From NCBI RefSeq assembly GCF_032118995.1, contig NC_092649.1, positions 14,642,191 to 14,706,190 of the forward strand: a DNA stretch of 64,000 nt. The letters run 5' to 3'. Every line of letters begins with the position of its first letter. Positions within the stretch are counted from its first letter, which is position 1. Of the stretch, positions 21,825-35,153 are shown in pieces. Source of the DNA: Asterias amurensis (taxonomy: Eukaryota; Echinodermata; Asteroidea; Forcipulatida; Asteriidae). The translations under genes and the position numbers were made by a program. A model generated the notes under the pieces. That model was not told the origin of the DNA, searched no databases, and saw only the letters and a program-made list of their open reading frames with translations.

Positions 21825-22012
21825 CTTGACTCATTTTGGGTCATATTAATCCGGAAACTGGTTCAATTAGATTTGGAGTCGGATTCTGCGTCAGTTTGAC
21901 CCATTGCGGGGTTACTCTGACAAAGATCTCATATCTCACTGACCCAGAAATAGATCAGCTCAATGGGACCAAGAAGTGGGTCAATTCTGACTCGTTTTTA
22001 GAGTGTATGTTT
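21825..22012. repeat. GGGTCA-type inverted repeat element
   Basis: TTGACTCATTTTGGGTCATA on the left and AAGTGGGTCAATTCTGACTC on the right; the middle has GGAAACTGG and GACCCATTGCGGGG. Similar elements lie at about 28095-28321 and 41680-41900, with a fragment near 34785-34815. Confidence 0.55.
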
Positions 22013-24609
22013 AAAGAAGGCATTTAGTGTTGTGGTGGCAGATTTGTTGTGTATCTATGCATATTCCATGCAACTATTTAAAGAAATATTGTGGTTAAAA
22101 ATTAAATTATAAAAGTGAAGATTTAGCTTGGGATTTTTAGGGATAAAACACACGGTAATAATGGGTTCAACTTTAACAAGTAATATAAGATGTAACGTTT
22201 GCAGTGCAATTGGAAGTGTATATTTTTTGAGAAAACAAATATTTCTTTAGAATCGTTCTTGTACAGGTTTTGTACCTTTTTGTGTATAAATAATTGATGA
22301 ATTTCAGTATCATACAAACATCGTGAACAAAGTAAAAATTCGTTTGAAGTATTTCAAATGTTCTCTATCCTTTTACATGTACTTAAAATAACAAGTACTT
22401 AAAATAGTGTCAAAGTTCTGACATTTCTTTTTGAAAATTTGATTGTACCAAACAACCTGATGAGACTTTAATTTCCATTTAAATCATTTTGGTTCAAATA
22501 ACAAGTTTGTGTTCGGTTCTGTGAATTGTTGTTTACAACTTAGAACTTTAAAAACTTCTTGATCACTTCCCGGAAATTGGGTCATTTGATCAGGGAGTTT
22601 TGAGAGTGTAATAATAGACTCGCACGAGTCCATGACTTGTCTGTAACAGTAGCAGGCCCCTTTAAATTTTGATGAATTTATAAAAGTAAAACGAAAACTT
22701 ATTTTGGTTCTTTTTGTAGGTTTTTTTTAACAGGGTTAAACTTAAAATAAAGATATATTTAGCTTCAGAGATGCACATTTCAGATAAAGTTTTGAACGGA
22801 TGACTGGTTTGAATTTCAACTTAAACCTTTGTTTCTTTTTACACTGGCTGAACATAGATAAATGCGTGTAAATAACCAGCTTTTAAAAACAAAATCAAAT
22901 TGAAAGCAATAACTGAATGTCATTCTATAATAGCTTCAAATCTTAATCACAATAAATGAGGTAGCAATGTTCATTTGTATAGTTGTGAATATACCGAAAA
23001 TATTTTCGCGTAAAATATTCCGGAAACCAACAAAAAAAATGTGTAACTTGTTCCAATGTATAATATAGACAATTCTGTTTACACGTAGCAAAACTAATAT
23101 TTGTTTAAACATTGTCACAGTTTGACTACTAAATCATAAAATCGGAACCATACTTATTGAAGGTGGGATTGACATCAGCAGGACTAGGCGGATGTTAACG
23201 ATTCATCATTCGAATGCAAATAATATTTCGGGATTATTTTTGTCAACTTATAATTGCGCCTGTTCTCTTTGGGTTTATATTGTGCTACATTAAAGCACAT
23301 GTTTATTTGACACATTTGTAATTTACTTACTTATAAGCTTAGAACCATTTTACTATCGAAAAATTGTCAAAGGTTAATGTCAAAATAAACCTGATGGAAA
23401 TTTAAAAGTGTAAATCATTGTTATTTTCTACTAAGAATATGTTTTCCAAGATGGCGGAATTTGAGGATTGACGACTCGATCCTTATTAAGGAAAAATCCA
23501 ACGTCATGTGTTTTCCCCGGTGTCATGATAACGGATCGTATAGAACAAGTATGGCGTGGAAATGTTCTGCAAAAGCGATTAAAACTAGAAGCTAAGTTAT
23601 TCCATGTATTCCGTGTATGCAAGATACCATAGATACCAATGTTGCTTCTGAACGGTTTGCCATAAGCAGTTGAAGATTTCACCCTAAGCTATATCCTATG
23701 GACACGAGAGAAAAATCTCTTCATGTACATGTACATGTACATCTGTTCATAATATGTACATGTATATATATGTATACATGTACATGTGTGATATTATACA
23801 TAAAAGGCCACGGTGATTTCATATTCACTTCCTTGTGTTCCACAAGGGATTTAATTAACAAAGTCTATGGGAGATGTCTTCATCACAGAGATGCCAAAAA
23901 TGGAATGTGTGTTATATAACTACAGTTGAAAACGAGAGGAAATAACATGCACTGGTTCTATGACTTTTGGCAGCAATGGAGCATGCCCTGTTTCAGCAAA
24001 CTACAAAATGGCAATAAGTAATTTTTAAGTAAACTTTTTTGAGACAATCTTGATCCTGCTTGTTTGCTAAATGTTGCTAAAACAGTTCTTATTTTCTGAG
24101 AGTAGTGGGTGCATTTTGTTAGCAAACGGATTAGTGGTGTAACTATAAGGGCGTAGGGGCTCCAAATTATGCACCCGTGCCCCATTTGGAATCTAGATTG
24201 CTTCTAGATTTAAAATTACCAGAAAAAAGTTCTACATTTTATAAGCTTTAATGTGATAACTTCAATGTCTTTCAAATTATTTTTCTATTTACACACGTAG
24301 AAAATGTATTAGTTTGGACACTCACGATAAAAGGTTATCTTATAAAAATCAGAAAATTGCAAGTTGATCAAAAGGGGGTTTGAAAACGGAAACTACCCAG
24401 GCCAGAAGTACCCCCCTTCACCCCTAAAATGTTAGCCTAGTTTCGGCCCAAGCAATGTATTCAGACAATGTTGTGACTGCATTGTGTTTACACTGTTGTG
24501 ACGACTGCGGGGTACTTACACTTTTGTTCCGATACAATGATGTTACAAACTCGAGGTCAGTGAAAATAGAAAACTAGCTCTAATTCACCATTAAGAATTA
24601 AAGCGTGAA

Positions 24610-24991
24610 TGTCTTTAACGGCACTAGCTGGACACTATTGGTAGTAACATGTACTCAAAATATTTGTTGCCATATAACGACTTAACTTGGTAACCAGCAA
24701 TGAAGAGCTGTTCAGTATACATGTACAACATTGTGAGAAACGGCTTCATCTGAAGTAATGTAGGTTTTGATAAAGAGGTAATTTAAATACTTCAGGCCTG
24801 AAGCCTTTTATAAGGCATCTGAAAGCACACAAACTAGTGCAACAATGCGTTTTTCTTTCATTATTCTTCTACAACTTCAATGACAAATTCAGTCAAAATA
24901 TTCACAGATTTGTTATTTTGTGCAAGTGTTGGACTACACCAAGTGGGAATACTGGTCTTTGACAATTACCAAAGGTGTCCAGTACCCTTTA
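24610..24991 (-). mobile_element. Diverged F1-like TTAA element
   Basis: It has CTGGACACTATTGGTAGTAA at the left and CCAAAGGTGTCCAGTACCCTTTAA at the right, with the F1 interior in reverse order (GAGAAACGGCTTCATCTGAAG, then CAACTTCAATGACAAATTCAG). Confidence 0.6.
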
Positions 24992-25767
24992 AGTCCACTG
25001 GTATTCATCAAACATGGTAACCGACTTTTACAAAAGGTGTTTCCACACCGTCTGGTGTTGAGAATTTTGAATTCTTTGCTTCAAGGACGGGATTGGTGAT
25101 TACTCTTCTACCATCCCTTCCTTATGCTAATATATCGTAAAGCATGTGTTATTGGAATTCCATTGGTTCAAATGATGGCTTTAGCTCCAGGGCTTGATGC
25201 AATGGTTGAAGCAGCTATCGACCGTAATAACTTCATAACTCTGATAATAGACCTTAAAATCATACAAAGCAAGCTGGTGCGTGCCGCTCATGTCTCTAAA
25301 ATAACATGACATTATCTTCTAAGATATTCAACGGCTGATTAATTAGTGAAAGCATGATGACACAACCTTGTGTCTTTTCACAACTCCAAATAAGGACCTC
25401 GAGATCATTCAATGAAAGAGTCAATTACAAACCATCCTAGAGAATAGTCACACTGATTGTCGATATGCTTAGTTTTAAAAACTGCGCTGCAAATAACTAC
25501 ATGTATGATGCCAAAGCCTTAAGAACGCCATAGAAAAAAATCTTTATGAAAAAACGTTGAACAAGGGTGCTTTTCTAGTCACCATTCTCCTTGCAACTTG
25601 AAACACACCCTGAAAGGTTTTAGGGTTCCATGTGAAGTCCAGCGTCCCTTCCATAGTGGGCGGGGTCTCATCTGGAGGGGGCTGAACTCGGAAGTGTCTC
25701 ATTATTGACGTGAAGAAGATAAAGATTTTCATCTTCCCGAGAGATTCACCCATGCAGGCTCGACGGC

Positions 25768-28342
25768 CTAGTCCAAAAAAATCAGACCAAAGGAAATTGT
25801 GAATTTTACTGTGTTTTTTTCCAGCAATTTCTTATTTTCTGTTTTCATTTTGTGCCTCGTATGTTTTACTGTTTCATAAGATTTTGATCTTCATATCAAT
25901 ATTGACTAGCTTTCCTTTTTATGTTATTGACTTGAAATGTCCGCTATTCAACCTTTGGCTGCCATGGTGTTTTCTTAATGAATGAACAACACCAATGAAT
26001 GATTTGAGACCCGATCGGCGATATAGAAATAACTTACGCTAAGACTTCATGTTGGGCAGAATGCTTGTGTGCGTGTACATGTACAATGTGTTTAGAATAC
26101 CCATGTTGGCCAAACTGAATCATTAGAGAGGTTTCGCAAGCGTGCAGATACAGATACAGATACGGATATGATAACCGTATCCGTCAGTCAGCCGCGTGTT
26201 GGATTTTGTTTCGCAAACTATAAGTATTCACTTGTGTGCGCTCGCACTCATCATGAGACCCTGTGTTTTATACACTGCATTTTCTCATTGTTTTGCTTGC
26301 AAATAACTAACAATTTTCTATCTTTATAAGCACGATACCGGTGAAAGCAATTCCGTGTGAAGTGTTTTTGATCTGGGACAAAAAATACAACAAAAAGTCT
26401 GCAAAACAGTATCCGTTTTTGTACGACGTGTATGAGCTCCCGTATCCGTTGCTAACGTGTAAGCAAAATACGATAGTCGCTTATACGCGTCACGTGAACA
26501 CACATAAAAAAAAATATAATTTTGTTGATGAAATCTATCATCAACGAGCAGAAATTAATCCGATGATCAGAAATAAAGTTGAATCCAATAGCTTACAGCA
26601 CGCCCCTGCGCAGTCATGTTGAAATGTGATTAAGGATTCACTATCTGTTTGATTGATTAATTACAACATGACCGCATACAAGGTGCATGACCTGCTATTC
26701 TCACACGTGGCTTCTATATCTACACATGGCTTCTATCTACATATGGCTTGTACATCCACGAGCCGAGATTTTCAGAGTACATTGACTTGTATTTTAAAGG
26801 TTGGTGGTCCGAGGACAGGAAAACATCATTGCCTAAGTTTAATCAGAAAAGAATACTGAGTATGAAGTTCATTCTAGAATCACTTTCCTGTGAAACATTT
26901 CCTTCTGACATGAAGAGAAAACTGTATCTGAAAGCCAACCCCCCCCCCAAAAAAAAAAAAGAAAAAAAAAAAAACAGATTTCGGCTGTTATCAGCCAGGG
27001 GCAATGTATTTACATGCTGAAAGTGGTTCATGCACTATTTTCATCTTACTTACACAATGGATTTAGCCAAAATTTCCACAGGCTTGTTATTTCATATTAT
27101 ATGGCTGGTCACAGAAAACATTAACACTGACTGCGACTTCTGGCAGCTCTACCAATCCTGCGAAATACCTTTAACAAGTAATTAACATTATGCGAGGAAT
27201 TCCTATCTTACAACTATTCCCAGAATGATTAATTCAAATAAAAACGTGACTTCTAATTACGAGCAGATTTCTCAATGAGCATGTTCGTATTGTTTTAGTT
27301 AGTCCTAGTGTGACTGACATTTACACCAAGTATGTCTGTATAATTATTGTATTTGTTCACTCTGACGTCACACGCACCTACTGTCTGCCCATTGGTCAGC
27401 TATTTTGGGGAGTCTATTTGCATGTAAAGACAGTGGCGCCCATCTAACAACAGCTCAAAACATTCACTGGACAGTAACATAATGGTAATGTGGTTCCCAA
27501 AATAGTGTCAATAAGATTTATCGTGTGATGATATCAGATTAATTGTGTATGTTTTAAAGGAAACCACATGTTTATATAGGGATACATCCGAAGGGGAAAC
27601 ATCCATCCGAACGGGAAATGGTGTTTACATCCCCTTGTGGGAGTTTACCTTAAGTTCCCATGATGGGAAGATATTTTAAAACAAACAAACCAGCAGGACA
27701 CAAACTAGCTATGCAAATTAACAAAATATGCATACAACAACCAAACTAATGACAGTGTTGAGCGTGAACAAAATGAGGAAGTCACATTCTATTTGACAGT
27801 AAAAGGGGCCATTCAGAGTTATCTAATTGTCATTGTTTACAAATTTCAAGTACCATTGACCAATGATATCATAAAATATATTAACAAACGAAAAAGAAGA
27901 CAAAATACCCGGCCAAGATCATACATTTCATTCCTGATTAAACCTACAAAAGTAAAAGTTTAAAGCTACTGACATTTGAGACCTTTGATTTAAAGTATCT
28001 GGTTTATTTGAGGCATTTATACTTGTTCTTCAGTATGTACATGAAGTAAGATGGATGGGTGTGCTAAATCAACTGCAAATGAATCGTCTCTTACACACTT
28101 ACAACTTCCGGGTCAAAATTAACCCGGATTCCGAGTACCGTGGATCATGACCTATTTCCGCTGACCCGAAAACTGGCAAAAAAAAATACATGGTAATGGT
28201 TCAAACTGACATAGAATCTGAGGGGAACAAATCATATTTTTAGGCCAGTTTCCGGGTCAACTTGACCAGGTCAGGTTCAATGGGACCCCGGGTCAATTCT
28301 GACCAGATAGTTTTTAGAGTGTAGTTCAACTAGATTTCTTAC
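25768..28342 (-). other. Last intron of the P450 gene
   Basis: No gene seen. It has a poly-C/poly-A run near 26939-26975, a single GAGAGGTTTCG end of the TA-flanked family near 26132, and the GGGTCA-type element just before its end. The 93-codon frame at 26341 has no domain. Confidence 0.5.
28095..28321. repeat. GGGTCA-type inverted repeat element
   Basis: ACTTCCGGGTCAAAATTAACCCGG at the left. The right side has AGTTTCCGGGTCAACTTGACC and GACCCCGGGTCAATTCTGACC. It lies next to the P450 exon at 28343 and shares its interior with the copy near 41680-41900. Confidence 0.6.
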
Positions 28343-30296
28343 CAGCAGAGAACGGTATGCATCCTTCGTGGCGGACCAGCTCGGTGCCCTCATCGTTCAG
28401 GAATCGACCGGGGTCAAATGTCTTTGCGTCCGCCCAGATCGAGGGGTCATGATGTACAGACCTGGAAGTAGTATACATCTATATTAAAGGCACGTAAAAT
28501 CATAAAATGATAGGATACAAATATACAGGAAATTAGTGGTGGTCCGTTCTAGCCAGGGTCCAATTTCATAGAGCCGTTTAAGCACAAAAAGTAGCTAGGC
28601 ATAACAAAGATGCGTCTCCAGAATAATAAGGTTACCAGCGAACTTCCATGTCACAATAATTTGTGACTGGTATCCTGCTTATTTCTGTGGTGGGTGGGTG
28701 TTTGAAAATATATAAGAGGAAAATATATGTTGCACTTCAATGACTCACTGTAAATAAATACATGCGTGACCTTCCGTAAGCAACAGCTACTTCAGATGTA
28801 AATAAAATACAAGGTAAAATACAGAAATTATTGTCGACTGTTCTGCGAAAAAGGGTATGAAACGGTTAAAGCCTAAACGTTAGTGTTACAGGTCTCGGGT
28901 TTTCCTCTATGTATCCCCCTCGTACAAGACCCATATCATGCTGTCTTCATCTTGGTCGTGTTCCTTGCATCAAACAACAATAACAAATGCTAATATCATC
29001 ATTTTGCAAATAGGAACCAGACTATTTTGTTCTGCCAGCCTCGGTTTGGAATATACTGATGTCAATGGGAAAACTTCAAGATGGCTGCACCATGATAAAG
29101 GTCTTTGGGTCTCGACTATACAAAACTGTACAACTGCTATGTGTTTTACACGTTAAGGAATAACAACTATGTTTTCAGATAGTTTATTAACTTACTACAA
29201 TTCACAGAATGGTTGATGAATTTCAACTGTTATTAATACCATGGAGGAAAATGCATTTCCTTCCTCCATGGAAAGACCAAAATGCTCACCATTAAAGCAT
29301 CCTGACCTATTAATGAACGACTACCCATGGCTGACACACTAATACCTCTGCACAAACGACGACAGACCGCAATGGTGCGTGCCCAAAGTGAACGGCAAAA
29401 GTTATTCAATATTACGTAATAAAACATTCCAACTTCAACTATGGGAGATTCGGTATTGACAATTAGCATTGAATTAAATACAAACTTAATGCCTTTCCAT
29501 TAAAGATTGGATAGTCAAAGCTGAATCCGACACATGTGTCCTTCATTTCAAATTACCCTCCGCCAAATGTTGTGGTCTGTCTTATCGTACAGGTCGCCCA
29601 TTGCTCGTCGGCCATTTTGAAATTTGAGGTAGTTCACGCAGCGCGGAATGCAATTTTGTTTCTGTAGGCCTACGTATCAACATTTCTGTACGTATCAAAA
29701 TTGCCAAAAAAGGGAATCCTTAGAAAATCAGGACATTTTGAGAGGATGGCAATATTTTATACTACAGGGAAAAATTGCGCGGGGAATCAACATCAAAAAA
29801 GAAAACTCAAGATGGTCTCAAGTAACTTCATCAGACTCTTCACAATGACAGTCATGTGATTTAATACCCTCTTGGTCAGAAAATTGACAAGACTAATAAT
29901 GAAAAAAAAATCCTTTACAAAGGATTTACATGAAAAGATGGCTGCTCCTTGGATATGATGAAGCTGTTTGTTTTTTTTTCTCAAAAAATGCACAAATAAT
30001 TTTCAATAATGCATGCATTCCCACATTTTATTTCATTTCAATTGATTTGTACACATCGACTCGGAAATATCGAACGGCCTTTGCTCGTGGGAACAGTTGG
30101 CCCACCGGCATTATCTGCAGGTCTACTAGTCACTACTCATAAAGTGTTGCTCCGTTACAAACCCCATATTTTGAATTGGAGCAGACCCGCACATTTGGGT
30201 CAAACAAACAACTCCGAATTGACAAACACAATAGAAGTTGAAAATACAGAAACCTTGAATGTTCACACTTCTTGCTTTCCTCTTGTCATTGCACAT

Positions 30297-30680
30297 TTAA
30301 AGGCAGTGGACACTATTGGTAACTGTCAAAGAATAGCCTTCACAGTTGGTGTATCTCAACATATGCATAAACCAACAAACCTGTGAAAATTTGAGCTCAA
30401 TCGGTCATCGAACTTGCGAGATAATAATGAATAAAAACACCCATGTCACACGAAGTTGTGTGCGTTTAGATGGTTGATTTCGAGACCTCAAGTTCTAAAT
30501 CTGAGGTCTCGAAATCAAATTCATGGAAAATTACTTCTTTGTCGAAAACTATGGCACTTCAGAGGGAGCCGTTTCTTACAATGTTTTATACCATCAACCT
30601 CTCCCCATTACTCGTCACCAAGAAAGGTTTTATGCTAAAAATTATTTTGAGTAATTACCAATTGTGTCGACTGCCTTTAA
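30297..30680 (+). mobile_element. TTAA mini-transposon, family F1
   Basis: TTAA-AGGCAGTGGACACTATTGG at the left; the right end CAATTGTGTCGACTGCCT-TTAA carries a few changes. It lies in the P450 intron. Confidence 0.87.
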
Positions 30681-31104
30681 TGCAGGTTAATTGTACTGCA
30701 GTACTGTGGCATGGGTAGAGTTTAAAGATATTCTATCCACCCACTAGGAATAGGTGTGCAAACTATTTCATTTTACATCAATACAGACAGGAGGTCACAG
30801 GAGAGTTCAAATGATAAAAGAGGCAGACAACTTGTGTATCAGTTTCCATAGTAACCATAATCCTTATCATTTTAAAGGTTAGCCAGATGGGCAAATGGGC
30901 CAAGGTTGAAAATATGTGTTGTTTGTCTGGGTGCGCCGCAAAAATACCTCACAATTATTGTAAACATTTCAAAGTCCAATGACAAATAAGTTATTCAGTG
31001 TGAATCTACCGTTTTCCGAAGTTCAGCCAATATTATTTGGGTGTTAATGGTTTTTTTTCTTTTCTTTCTTCTCAGTTTCTCATAAAATTGTTGTTTTGGA
31101 TGAC

Positions 31105-31310
31105 AGTAAGGTTTGTTGGTATTGGACATTGGACATTCACAGCGGATTTCTACGTTTGAGGTTTCGATATTGGACATCCACATAGATTGGTACAGTGAAA
31201 ATCAAATTTCCATTTTGGAGACTGCTGTACAAATATTTACATGTCCAATGTCCAATATCGAAAGAAGTAGACATTCGCTGTATGAACCTCTGCAAATATC
31301 CAACATCCAA
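31105..31310. repeat. Imperfect inverted repeat built on TTGGACAT / ATGTCCAA
   Basis: ATTGGACATTGGACATTC near the left and ATGTCCAATGTCCAATATCG near 31240 are complementary, with further CGATATTGGACATCC and ATCCAACATCCAATATC blocks. It is likely a foldback element; no target duplication is clear. Confidence 0.5.
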
Positions 31311-31790
31311 TATCAAACTGACTGTGCTATCTTTTGGGGAAAGTTTGACACTGTAAAAAGAAAACAGTCTTAGTGATCCCATTGCATGCAGTGAGCTCGT
31401 GTATCGTTATGGTATCTGTACTCACTACCTCGATCGTTTCACAAGGCCTTGGGTTTGCTATATTCGGCTTTAATGCAGAATGCTCCAAAGAATCAATGAT
31501 TATTTTACAGAATTGTTCGCATCCCAATAACAGCTGCCTGCAGCTTATTCGAGATTGTCATTAACTTTATTATGCTCGGTGCTTTAATGAACTAGAAATG
31601 TTGTCGCATACATAAGCACGATTAGATTTTCTCCAGATGGTCCCCTTTGTATATTATGTCAATACGTGTAGTCATGTAGTTTCAGATTAAAGTGACATTT
31701 TGTTTAGATTTGATATGGACAGTATTCACGAGAACTTCCTGCAAAACGCAGTTGAAAATATATTATTGCTATACTTCATAATGCGTCAAG

Positions 31791-31976
31791 TTGATAAGAC
31801 AATGCTCTAGAATTGCAAAGGACGTGGGTTCGAATCCCACCCGAGTAATCATCATATGCATGTGGAATTGTTTGTCCCCACAGAGCTCAGTAAGTACTGA
31901 GTATACATTGCTACAACACCTCAGTGTTTATATTGGGTAAGACCAAAAATAAATATTCTTTATCCCCGATGAAATT
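31791..31976 (+). mobile_element. SINE with tRNA-like head (SINE-B)
   Basis: A tRNA-like head with the B-box GGGTTCGAATCCCACC, a GAGTATACATTGCTACAACAC middle and an AATAAATATTCTTTATCCCC tail. A copy in the opposite direction is at about 52845-52990 with the same head and tail. It is not a functional tRNA gene, because the 5' arm does not pair with the 3' arm. Confidence 0.65.
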
Positions 31977-32398
31977 TCCATCTGTTATTATGTGTCATTC
32001 ATTGTTGTACATTTTAAAAGTTGTTAACACTAACCAAATATTCACCCAGACTTCAATGCCTTTCGGAATCTTGTAATCAAATATGGTGGCATCGGTGTAG
32101 GCTGCCCTGACTACCATGTACGATAGGCTAGCGGCTCGCTGTATCTCCATCAGGGTAGCCTGACTATATGGTAAAGACTCACGATCTTCCCAGCTGATTG
32201 GACGATCTCCAATGACCTACAAACAAATCAGCGAGAAAGTGACAGATGAAATAGCATCAACATTAAATCACATAAAGACAACACCCAGAGTCGACTTGAT
32301 TAGAAACCGTAGGCCTGTGTCGAGTTTAAAAATAATGATATTTTAAAAATATTATTTAAAATACATAGAAAAATATATAATTATTTTCCTCGGCGATG

Positions 32399-33205
32399 GT
32401 ATCCTTGAGATATTACTTTGGGATAACCTTGAGATACTAACGAGGGCCATAAGATCTTGGGATATCCTTGAGATATTAACGTAGGGTATCCATAAGACAT
32501 TATATTGGGATATCCTTGAGATGTAACTTTGGTATATCCTTGATAATAGACCGTTTTTATATAGCGCTTTTCACGCCTTAGGGCGTCTCAAAGCGCTTCC
32601 GACAATATTACCCCTGGTCACCGGGCCTTAAATCATTCTTTAAACCATCTCAGCTCCCTGGGGAGTATACAGCCTGTGCGACAAATACATGCGCTACTCG
32701 GCTAAACCAATCACAAGAACCACCTCTGCCCTCGCAGGTACCCATTTACCCCTGGGTGGAGAGAAGCAATTATAGTTAAGTGTCTTGCTCAGGGACACAA
32801 GTGTCACGACCGGGATTCGAACTCACACTCTGCTGAACAGAAGCATCAGAGCTTGAGTTCGGTGCTCTTATCCACTCGGCCACGACACCCTTTAATATCT
32901 TGGGATATCATTGAGATCTAAACTTGGGATATCTTTGAGATATTAACCTGGGATATCTTTGAGATATTAACCTGGGATATCTTTGAGATATTAACCTGGA
33001 ATATCCTTGAGATATTATCTCGCCATACGCTTCAGATATTACTCTGGGATATCCTTGATGTGTTACTTTGGGATAAACTTGTTATCTTGGGATATCCCTA
33101 AGATATTACTTTGGGATAGCCTTGTTATATTATCTTGCGATATCCTTAATATATTTTCTGGTGATATTCTTGAGGGTGCATGCATATATTTTTTCTTGGG
33201 ACGTA
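32399..33205. repeat. Degenerate tandem repeat, unit about 24 bases (GGGATATCCTTGAGATATTA)
   Basis: Many imperfect copies of TTGGGATATCCTTGAGATAT in two blocks (32399-32545 and 32893-33205), split by a SINE. It lies in a P450 intron. Confidence 0.8.
32546..32892 (-). mobile_element. tRNA-derived SINE (SINE-A), full length, inside the tandem repeat
   Basis: Read on the minus strand it begins GTGTCGTGGCCGAGTGGATA (A-box GTGGCCGAGTGG), has the B-box GAGTTCGAATCCCGG, a body with AAGACACTTAACTATAATTG and TAAATGGGTACCTG, and a 3' end GAAAAGCGCTATATAAA. The head resembles a leucine tRNA. Shortened copies: 58073-58480 and 61827-62125. Confidence 0.8.
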
Positions 33206-34860
33206 CTTGAGATTAAAACACGAGGTATAGCAATTAGGGGCGGTGTCAAAGGTAGTTGACGAAACATTTGTATAAATCTAAAAACAACCGTCATCGTCAT
33301 CTTGCTCTCCCAGCCTCAGTTTAGAAAACATTATTTCAAATGTGTAGAAAGCTAGATGACGTTTCAAACAGCCATGAACTTTCTCAACTCTTCCTCTCCT
33401 CATTTCAATTTTCTGAGACTTCTTATATATTTTCTTACATCTTTCCTCTAGGAGTATGACTGGCAGTGCTAGAATTGAAATCCCACACAGAGACTCACAA
33501 AGGTTGACAAACGCATTCCAAGGTTAAATCCTCCGCCAGATGATGACGTAGGGGCAATAAATAATTATACTAAAACAGCTGCAAATGCTAATATGGTGGC
33601 TAAATGCAAGCATGGAGGAAGGGTGAAAGCCTTAGGTGACTCGACTTGCTCTACTGATGACAGCAGTGAACTTTCAGCTTTGTTTCTTCTTCAAACACTG
33701 AACACAATGATTGCGTGGTTTTCACTAGGCCCCACCGATCTCATCCAAGACTGTTCTTGATCAGGATGTAGTGATGCATGTTGGGATGATATTACTTCAG
33801 TGGGCGCAATGCGTATAGTCACAATCGTACACACATGATTATTATGATCAAGCATGGAAGATCCAAAGTAAGATTATATTTTTGGATCGATCCTTATTCC
33901 TAGTAAGGCAAAGAATTATAGTAAATGTTTCATGATGAACACAATAGTTATGGTTAGTCAATATAAACAGGTGACCGGGGGTTATTATCCAGTGTGTAAT
34001 GTTTTACTCCAAATTTTTAACTATGTAACTGTTCATGTAATTCTGCTGCTGGCAGCGAATTGAATAGAATTTTAATAAACCATTGAATGAATGAATGAAT
34101 GAATGAAATGAATGCCAACAGTTCTTGTGCAGCTAAAGTTATAGAGCCCTCTATAATTATTGTTAGATTTGACCAAAGGTTTGACCTCAACTAATCTACC
34201 TCAGCATGATGTGTTAAACATCAAAATAATATGACCCTATAGAGGGCATACCTTCTTAATTTCTTGATGGACTCGATCCTGAATATCAAGAAGGAAACTC
34301 ATATAAAGCAAAGACCACAAGAGTGTGAAAGAAGCAGATTCAATCCCAGCGCCAAGTAAATCCATCAGAACATACGATAGCTCATCATATAGCTGAAGTT
34401 CTCTGGATCCTGATCAATCTTCGCCAGGTAAGCATCGGTGAAATCTCGTGGTTCCTCACCTACACTTCGAGAGTCCGCGTGTTTTTGAATCTGATCTTCC
34501 AGGAAGTCGTCAAGACCTTTTGCCGCCTCTTTAACACTGGTACCACCCGACGTGCTAAAGCCACTGTTGTCGAGCATGAGTACCCGCGAATATTTGAGGA
34601 GACTTTGGAACACGTGGTCATCGTGAGCGTAGCGAAGTCCAAAGATCAATGCAAAGAGAACGTTTGCCGTGTGTGCACCCAGCAAATCCCTGCAGTCTAC
34701 TGCTTGATTTTGAAGACCCTTTAAACATAGAAAAGAACAAGAATTATCATTGACTGATGCAAACGCACCTTTTTCTACACCTGGGTCAGAATTGACCCAG
34801 TTCTGGGCCTTTCCGGTCAGGCGAGGAAAGATACCACATGGAAACAAAAAACAATTATCA

Positions 34861-34962
34861 CTTATCGTATACGAATATATACGATAACCTATCGTGTACG
34901 TACACGATAAATTTAAACTTACTGTGTACGTACACGATACGTCAATGTGTACGAGATTTGCC
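34861..34962. repeat. Cluster of TATCGTGTACGTACACGATA palindromes
   Basis: Several self-complementary blocks in a row around CGTGTACGTACACG and ATCGTATACG. They lie at the 3' end of the P450 helix C exon, where part of the cluster is read as extra coding sequence and supplies the splice donor (GTAAGT). Confidence 0.7.
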
Positions 34963-35153
34963 GCATACGCTGCCGTATTTTTGACAAGTTCCTCAACTTG
35001 TTTTGTGATGGAGCCCTCGAGGCTGACTTTACCGAAGCCAAAGCTACGAAATGTAATCAGAGCGAAACTTCGCTTGTTCTTCAATCGGTCACCACAAGGG
35101 CCATCAAAAATACCTGGATATCAGAACAAAAAAATTGATTTGAAACTTTGCAT

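Larger units (their letters stand above)
21370..25543. other. Intergenic, no gene seen
   Basis: AT-rich. It holds a GGGTCA-type element (about 21825-22012), a TGTACATGTACA-rich simple stretch (about 23719-23790), and an F1-like degenerate element (about 24610-24991). Short open frames here show no domain. Confidence 0.5.
28462..32034 (-). other. P450 intron between the heme-proximal and K-helix exons
   Basis: No gene seen. It contains a partial F5 element (28556-28680), a 33-base near-palindrome CCATGGAGGAAAATGC... at 29240-29272, an F1 copy (30297-30680), an inverted repeat of TTGGACAT motifs (31105-31310) and a SINE (31791-31976). Confidence 0.5.

Noticed and set aside
26341..26622. 93-codon open frame
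   Set aside because: No domain; it lies in a P450 intron in sequence related to the GTATCCG-rich mini-elements.
31791..31860. A real tRNA gene
   Set aside because: The B-box is good but the acceptor stem does not pair, and the sequence continues into a SINE body found elsewhere in the window.
32800..32892. Leucine tRNA gene on the minus strand
   Set aside because: A- and B-boxes are present, but it is fused to a SINE body and its arms are incomplete.
34380..34440. A small intron to explain the frame change in the P450 I-helix exon
   Set aside because: There is no GT donor between the last codons in the first frame and the first codons in the second; a two-base insertion explains the length exactly.
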